From an uncultured Bacteroides sp. (GTDB lineage Bacteria > Bacteroidota > Bacteroidia > Bacteroidales > Bacteroidaceae): 30,239 bases of DNA. Within the stretch, counting starts at the first letter, position 1, and each line of letters begins with the position of its first letter. Position numbers and translations under genes: made by a program. The notes under the pieces were generated by a model. The model did no database searches, had not been told where the DNA came from, and worked only from the letters and a program-made list of their open reading frames with translations. The stretch spans positions 1 through 30,239 of the forward strand of contig CAMTFK010000028.1 of assembly GCA_947071285.1 (NCBI GenBank), written 5' to 3'. Shown piece by piece: positions 26,200-30,239 of this stretch.

Positions 26200-26970
26200 T
26201 CAGAAACGATAAGCCAATGACGCTTCTACGCGGGTTACCCCCCAATAGTGGCGGATGCGCGTGTCTAATTGTGCCCCGTTATCTATATTATAATAGGTGT
26301 TATACTTCATATTGGCATACCCCACACCTAAGCTGAATTCCGCTCCCCAGTGCTCATTCAGGGGTAATCTGTATCCATAGCTCAATCCCGCTCCAAGTAA
26401 GGGGCGGCCGGTGTCCTGATAGCGGTTCTTATTCCATTTCACATTGAACCATGCTACGTGTGCGTGCAATCCGAAGAAGTGTCCTTTCCCTACTTCTGAG
26501 CCCGTCCACCAGCGTGCTTCGGGTTGCAATGCTACGGTACGTATGCCGTGTTCTTGTTCCATATCCCAGAGGCTCCACATTACCGGTAGTTCCACGGTCA
26601 TCTTGTCATGCACCTGCATTTCAAAAGCGAGGTTCAATATCGCGAGAGCATCATAGGCAATGTTACTTTTCAGTGCCATGTAGCGTCCGTTACTTGTTCC
26701 ACTGCTTCGTTCCCGGTTTTTTCTGAGTGATTTCGCTGCTTTGGACGCTTGGTTTTTAGGAGTTCCTTTGCGCTCGTCGGCAACTTTGGATGCAGTGGCT
26801 TGTTTGTCCTTCCGGTCTCCTTTCAGTCTATAGACTGCTGTTTGCTCCGGTCTTGCCGATGTTTGTACTTTCGGCTGTACCGGACTTTGCTGACTTTGCG
26901 ACATGCAGGGCATTGTTATGCTGAGAAACATCGTCAGTATGGTTAATCCGTTTTTTACTGTTTTAATCAT
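26200..26970 (-). CDS. DUF3575 outer-membrane protein of fimbrial operons
   Basis: 256 residues. An N-terminal signal-like segment (MIKTVKNGLTILTMFLSITMPCMSQ) precedes an unusually long, basic, low-complexity stretch (residues 26-96, rich in K, R, Q, S, T). A DUF3575 beta-barrel domain (~97-256) follows, with family patterns MALKSNIAYDALAILNLAFE, LQPEARWWTG, FFGLHAHVAWFNVKW, GAGLSYGYRLPL and the terminal VEASLAYRF (aromatic end as in outer-membrane barrels). DUF3575 genes commonly precede Bacteroides fimbrillin genes; their precise role (assembly or anchoring of pili in the outer membrane) is not known. It starts 35 bases after the upstream PL15 stop, so it should share that gene's transcript. 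Confidence 0.82.
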   Translation of the reverse strand: MIKTVKNGLTILTMFLSITMPCMSQSQQSPVQPKVQTSARPEQTAVYRLKGDRKDKQATASKVADERKGTPKNQASKAAKSLRKNRERSSGTSNGRYMALKSNIAYDALAILNLAFEMQVHDKMTVELPVMWSLWDMEQEHGIRTVALQPEARWWTGSEVGKGHFFGLHAHVAWFNVKWNKNRYQDTGRPLLGAGLSYGYRLPLNEHWGAEFSLGVGYANMKYNTYYNIDNGAQLDTRIRHYWGVTRVEASLAYRF

Positions 26971-27005
26971 GGTATATGAGTTACGGGTTATGATTTTATC
27001 ATTGT

Positions 27006-29606
27006 CTAAATCTCCAGTTCGGGCAACACATCGTTCATGGTGGTTTCGTAACCGTTTTCGCTGATGATGGTTGCTTGTCCTTTGTATGTGATGTTTACGT
27101 CCTCTTTGGTGCTGCGTATGAAAAATGAAGGTCCACCTTCCGCTTTCAGGTTCACGCTGATGAGCCAGCCTCCTGCCTTGATGCGTCCGTCGGATAATAT
27201 CTCCGGATCTTTGGAGGGATATTTCAGGGCGTGCGTATTGATGATGGTGGCAAAGCGATATACCTTCGACTTCTCTGATGTGGCGGTGAAGTGCCAGTGG
27301 TTGGGATATTTTGCAAAGTTACCTTTGTCATCGGCGCGCAGCCAGTTCACCGCAGGGTAAAAGAATTGGCTGGTGGTGTCGGTCTGCAACGTTCCGGTAG
27401 AGAAGAGGTAAGCGTCCGAAGCTCCGCCACGGTTGGTAGCCTGAATGTGTACAAATTTGTTGTTTGCTTTGTTCACACTCATCGGATTAGCGGTAGTATG
27501 TAGCAGATAACTCCAGGTCACCGGTTCTGCGGCTTCCAGTTCGTCGTAAATGAAGATGTAGCCTGTATTTCCCAGATTTACAATATGGCGGCGGAAGGTT
27601 TTCAGGGGAACATCGTCCCAACCGTTTTCGGGAGTATAAGGTACTTCCGATTGCTGGCCACGTTGCAGCCACAGTGGTGAGATGACTTTGCCGTAAGCAT
27701 TGGAGGCATCGCCCAGTACATAGCCTATCTTCTCGCTGGCATAGTAACGGGGAATCCAACCGTAACCTTCGGTGCCGAGGCGTTGTCCCATACCGTTGAC
27801 CAGAATGCTGTTGTGGGCACGTGTGGCACGGTGGCACAACATGCTGTGTATATCGGTGAATTCGATATGATGACCACTACTGTAGAACAGGGGTTTTCCA
27901 CCGAAGAACGTATTGAACGCATTCTGGTTGGCCAGTGCATGCGAAGTAGACCCGTAAGGACTGCTGCGGAAACTCCACATGGCGTTACCACCTACGCGGT
28001 CCCAATTGGTCTGAAAGGAAGCCAGTCCTGTTGCGGGGAAGACGTATCCGGCAGGCAGTGCTGTCAGTCCCGGACCTTCGGGGAGGGGCTTGTCACATTG
28101 TAAGCGGAACCAGGCAAGATCGCCGGGCTTATTGAGCAGGGCCTTTTTCATGTATTCGGGTTCCACTTTCAAGGTGCGACGCACGAAGTCGGCAGCAAAG
28201 GAGTTCCCCGTCAACTTAGCCAATGCATCCAGATAGCCGATGCGAATACTGTTGGGGCGTCCCACATTCTGGTGCGAGCTTCCGTTTCCGCCGGATTTAG
28301 AGAATGGAGGCTGCTGGAAGATGGTGTACATAATGTTGTTCTCATACCAGGGATCGGAAAAGAAATCGTATCCGGTGAGGCGGCTATAGAAATAGGGGAC
28401 TTCTATCAGTGTGCGGGTATTGACGGTGAAGTAGGAATCGCCGTTGTGCCATCCACCATCTTTGTTCAGTCCGGGGAAACGGGCCAGCCATACGTTGTAG
28501 CAATAGTCTACCCAGATGTCGGCTTCGGGCAGTTCGCCATAGGTGCTGAATGCAGCCATGGTGAGGATGCGCAATGTCATCTGCCAGATATGGTTTTCGG
28601 CAATGTGGTTCTCCAGATAATTGTTGAAGTGATTGTACATATCGGTACCCTTCTCTTTGATGGCATCCAACAGTTCTTGCTTCTGGGGAGCAGTCAGCAG
28701 GTCGTAGAAGGAGTCATAAGCCATAGAACAGAGTGAAAGCAGGGTAGATGCGTTGAAATCTCCCTTTACGTTCTTGTCCTTGTCCCAGTCCGCCATGGTT
28801 ATCACGCGTTTGATTCCCTCGTCGGCATACTTGCGCTCACGAGTCAGCAGATAGGCGCGTATCAAAGCCTCGGTATTGCCTTCTTCTGCATCAATGATGC
28901 GACGGCTTTCGCGGGTGAGGTAGGAGTTCACCTGCATGGCGTTCGTCAAATTCTTCACTTGACTGGTGTTGATGTCCTTCACGGATTTCATGGGAGTTTG
29001 CAGCACTTCGGCGGCACGTTCCAGATACCATGCTCTTTCAGCTTTCGGCAAACTATTCTTTATGAACGAACTCCATTCGTCTTTTGCTACCCATACACGC
29101 GGGTGTGTGGGAGAAACTTTGGATAGTAGTGTCTTCAATGATGGAGGGCAGAATTTCTTAGGATTGTCTCCCACAGTCACTTGCTGCACACTTCCCCATT
29201 GTGTTTGTCCGTTTTTCACGTAGCCGAATTGCCAGTACCATACTCCCGGTGCAAGTGGCTTTTCGGGATTATAGAATGGCCAGCGGGTGTCTGCCTGTAC
29301 AGCGCCTTTCTTAAATTCGGCATCTTGTGCGTAGCGTATCTTATAGGCTGCTTTATTTTTATCTATTTTCTTTATCTGACTTTCAAATCCATCCAGAGGT
29401 GCTCCTTCCGACTTCATGGCGTTGGGCAACGGCCATTGAAAAGAAACATTACGGTCGTTTACCACGGCTTTGTCCAATGGATAGGGTGTTGCGCGTGTTT
29501 CGTGCATGAGAGTGGTTGCTTTCAGCCTGATGACTGATTCCTTTTGCGCCTGTAATGGAGCGGAGGAAACCAAAGTTATGAATGCGGTGAATAAAACTGT
29601 TTTCAT
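27006..29606 (-). CDS. PL15-like heparan/uronate lyase, periplasmic (DUF4962 + heparinase II/III)
   Basis: 866 residues from the ATG at 29606, chosen because it begins a clean signal peptide (MKTVLFTAFITLVSSAPLQAQ); the frame extends 11 codons upstream without an ATG. It has no lipobox, so it is probably periplasmic. Layout matches its paralogue at 20834-23392: FnIII-like/DUF4962 N terminus (APGVWYWQFGY), alpha-toroid, heparinase II/III beta-sandwich. Candidate catalytic/metal residues are His334/His339 (ENHIAENHIW), Tyr392 (NGDSYFTVN) and His556 (TSHALANQNAF), with RAHNSILVNGMGQ also conserved. Related Bacteroides PL15 enzymes are exo-acting heparin/heparan sulfate lyases. It is the first gene of an operon running into the three fimbrial genes, with a promoter closely similar to that of susC. 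PL21 heparinase II is an alternative relative through the shared fold, but the motifs fit PL15 better. Confidence 0.9.
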   Translation of the reverse strand: MKTVLFTAFITLVSSAPLQAQKESVIRLKATTLMHETRATPYPLDKAVVNDRNVSFQWPLPNAMKSEGAPLDGFESQIKKIDKNKAAYKIRYAQDAEFKKGAVQADTRWPFYNPEKPLAPGVWYWQFGYVKNGQTQWGSVQQVTVGDNPKKFCPPSLKTLLSKVSPTHPRVWVAKDEWSSFIKNSLPKAERAWYLERAAEVLQTPMKSVKDINTSQVKNLTNAMQVNSYLTRESRRIIDAEEGNTEALIRAYLLTRERKYADEGIKRVITMADWDKDKNVKGDFNASTLLSLCSMAYDSFYDLLTAPQKQELLDAIKEKGTDMYNHFNNYLENHIAENHIWQMTLRILTMAAFSTYGELPEADIWVDYCYNVWLARFPGLNKDGGWHNGDSYFTVNTRTLIEVPYFYSRLTGYDFFSDPWYENNIMYTIFQQPPFSKSGGNGSSHQNVGRPNSIRIGYLDALAKLTGNSFAADFVRRTLKVEPEYMKKALLNKPGDLAWFRLQCDKPLPEGPGLTALPAGYVFPATGLASFQTNWDRVGGNAMWSFRSSPYGSTSHALANQNAFNTFFGGKPLFYSSGHHIEFTDIHSMLCHRATRAHNSILVNGMGQRLGTEGYGWIPRYYASEKIGYVLGDASNAYGKVISPLWLQRGQQSEVPYTPENGWDDVPLKTFRRHIVNLGNTGYIFIYDELEAAEPVTWSYLLHTTANPMSVNKANNKFVHIQATNRGGASDAYLFSTGTLQTDTTSQFFYPAVNWLRADDKGNFAKYPNHWHFTATSEKSKVYRFATIINTHALKYPSKDPEILSDGRIKAGGWLISVNLKAEGGPSFFIRSTKEDVNITYKGQATIISENGYETTMNDVLPELEI

Positions 29607-29636
29607 GATATTTCGATTTTTGCTTTTTCCTGTTTG

Positions 29637-29644
29637 CAAATGTA
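29637..29644 (-). promoter_or_regulatory. -7 box of the PL15-fimbria operon promoter
   Basis: TACATTTG on the - strand (exact TAnnTTTG), followed by CAAACAGG, 30 bases before the start codon at 29606. The context matches the susC promoter, supporting co-regulation. No clear -33 box. Confidence 0.65.
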
Positions 29645-29664
29645 TGCGGTTGTTGTATGAAGGT

Positions 29665-29725
29665 GCTTCTCCTTTGTTTTTTCTTTGTTCAATTCTGGTG
29701 AATCTTCTTTGTTTTTTGTCTTAAT
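29665..29725 (-). promoter_or_regulatory. Putative HTCS operator upstream of the PL15-fimbria operon
   Basis: Counterpart of 20700-20761. It shares GGAGAAG, GATTCACCA and AGACAAAAA (- strand) at the same distances from the -7 box, within one or two bases. Sequence between these blocks differs more, which points to selection on the blocks rather than a recent copy of the whole region. Confidence 0.5.
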
Positions 29726-29998
29726 CTCTTTCAATTTTGTCTAAAATAATATGCAGTAACTTGATAGATAGTGGTTTATGAAATGGTGATGAACAGAGTA
29801 AAAGAGTGTTCCCCTACCCGAATATTATTGTTTTAACGGTTAGGGTATCCCCGACATTTCAGGAAGTGAACGTATCACATATGAAAACTGAACACATAAA
29901 GGAAGAGCAAGGAGCAAAAGTGATTAGCAGGCTGCGCCGTATAGCATAGAGTGTTGCTTGAATCAAATGATGTTCGTCATAAGCGGAGGGATACTTTC
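29726..29998. other. Intergenic stretch without a recognisable gene
   Basis: About 270 bases between the operator of the PL15 operon and the palindromic repeat. It contains a weak bulged inverted repeat (CCCTACC near 29813, GGTTAGGG near 29839) with no T tract, and AAAAGTGATTAGC near 29917, which resembles a motif at 4087-4099. No open frame with protein-like composition and no tRNA-like fold was seen. Confidence 0.5.
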
Positions 29999-30085
29999 AG
30001 CTTATTGAACGCATTCAGAAAGCTTTGGGAACACGTTCGGAAAGCTTTCTGAATACGTTCAATAAGCTTTGGGAATAAGCTATTC
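29999..30085. repeat. 22-bp-period palindromic tandem repeat forming a long hairpin
   Basis: Three units begin at 30007, 30029 and 30051, each a 10-mer palindrome (GAACGCATTC, GAACACGTTC, GAATACGTTC) followed by a 12-mer containing AAGCTTT. A degenerate fourth unit (GAATAAGCTATTC) begins at 30073. Together, arms 29999-30026 and 30041-30068 pair over 28 bases with one mismatch (C30012/A30055, a G-U pair in - strand RNA), and the loop itself carries GAAC/GTTC. No T tract follows on the + strand. Confidence 0.85.
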
Positions 30086-30201
30086 ATATATAGGCGATTA
30101 CAGACCCTGCATTTATCCGTTTTCCGGATGTTATAAACTAAAGGCAATTTGTGTTCTATATGAATCATCATTTCATTCATAACAGATAAAAAAGGAATAA
30201 A

Positions 30202-30230
30202 GTTACGAGCTACAGGCTACAAGCTACAAG
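30202..30230. repeat. Short GCTACA-type direct repeat
   Basis: GAGCTACAG, GCTACAA and GCTACAAG occur head to tail, preceded by the related GTTACGA. It is cut off from its context by the window edge, so I cannot tell whether the array continues. Confidence 0.5.
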
Positions 30231-30239
30231 TGGCTGCGC

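Noticed and set aside
27006..29639. Start of the PL15 lyase at 29639
   Set aside because: The upstream codon is TTG and would place 11 polar residues before the signal peptide and lie inside the -7 box; ATG at 29606 gives a normal signal sequence.
29999..30085. CRISPR array
   Set aside because: Units follow one another directly with a 22-bp period and no unique spacers; no cas genes nearby.
29977..30180. 67-codon open frame on the - strand at the right edge
   Set aside because: Most of it is the translation of the palindromic repeat at 29999-30085; no promoter or family resemblance.

Overview
The window looks like chromosomal DNA of a gut Bacteroides (or very close relative). The evidence is a SusC/SusD pair, a single-polypeptide hybrid two-component regulator, fimbrillin-type lipoproteins, start codons with little or no Shine-Dalgarno sequence, and several Bacteroides-type -7 boxes (TAnnTTTG). 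I cannot name the species from sequence alone.

Left part (1-4140, + strand): mutA and mutB encode the two subunits of adenosylcobalamin-dependent methylmalonyl-CoA mutase, one base apart, closed by an intrinsic terminator. This is core metabolism (succinate to propionate). Next (4281-7655, +) is a large secreted protein with two pectate-lyase-like beta-helix modules, an F5/8 type C carbohydrate-binding domain and a type IX secretion sorting tail; its substrate is not evident.

Main part (7890-29606, all - strand): a polysaccharide utilization locus for heparin/heparan sulfate. In transcription order it holds a periplasmic PL15-type lyase; a three-gene fimbrial cassette (DUF3575 barrel, FimB/Mfa2-like lipoprotein, two-domain fimbrillin/tip-adhesin lipoprotein); a second, lipoprotein-type PL15-like lyase; susC; susD; the hybrid sensor/regulator; heparinase III (PL12); and a GH88 unsaturated glucuronyl hydrolase. 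The likely scheme is: bind heparan sulfate at the surface, import oligosaccharides through SusCD, cleave them with PL12 and PL15 lyases, and remove the terminal unsaturated uronate with GH88. The beta-propeller sensor would detect breakdown products and switch on the promoters. No sulfatase and no conventional SusE/F-like surface glycan-binding protein is present here.

Two things stand out. First, a fimbrial adhesin cassette sits inside the locus, between the two PL15 genes and in place of the usual surface glycan-binding protein. Second, the promoter of the lyase-fimbria operon carries a roughly 60-bp block very similar, at the same distance from its -7 box, to one upstream of susC. Together these suggest that heparan sulfate may induce a dedicated pilus or adhesin along with the degradation machinery; this is an inference. 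The right edge (29645-30239) has no convincing gene, but holds a 22-bp-period palindromic repeat that folds into a 28-bp-stem hairpin.
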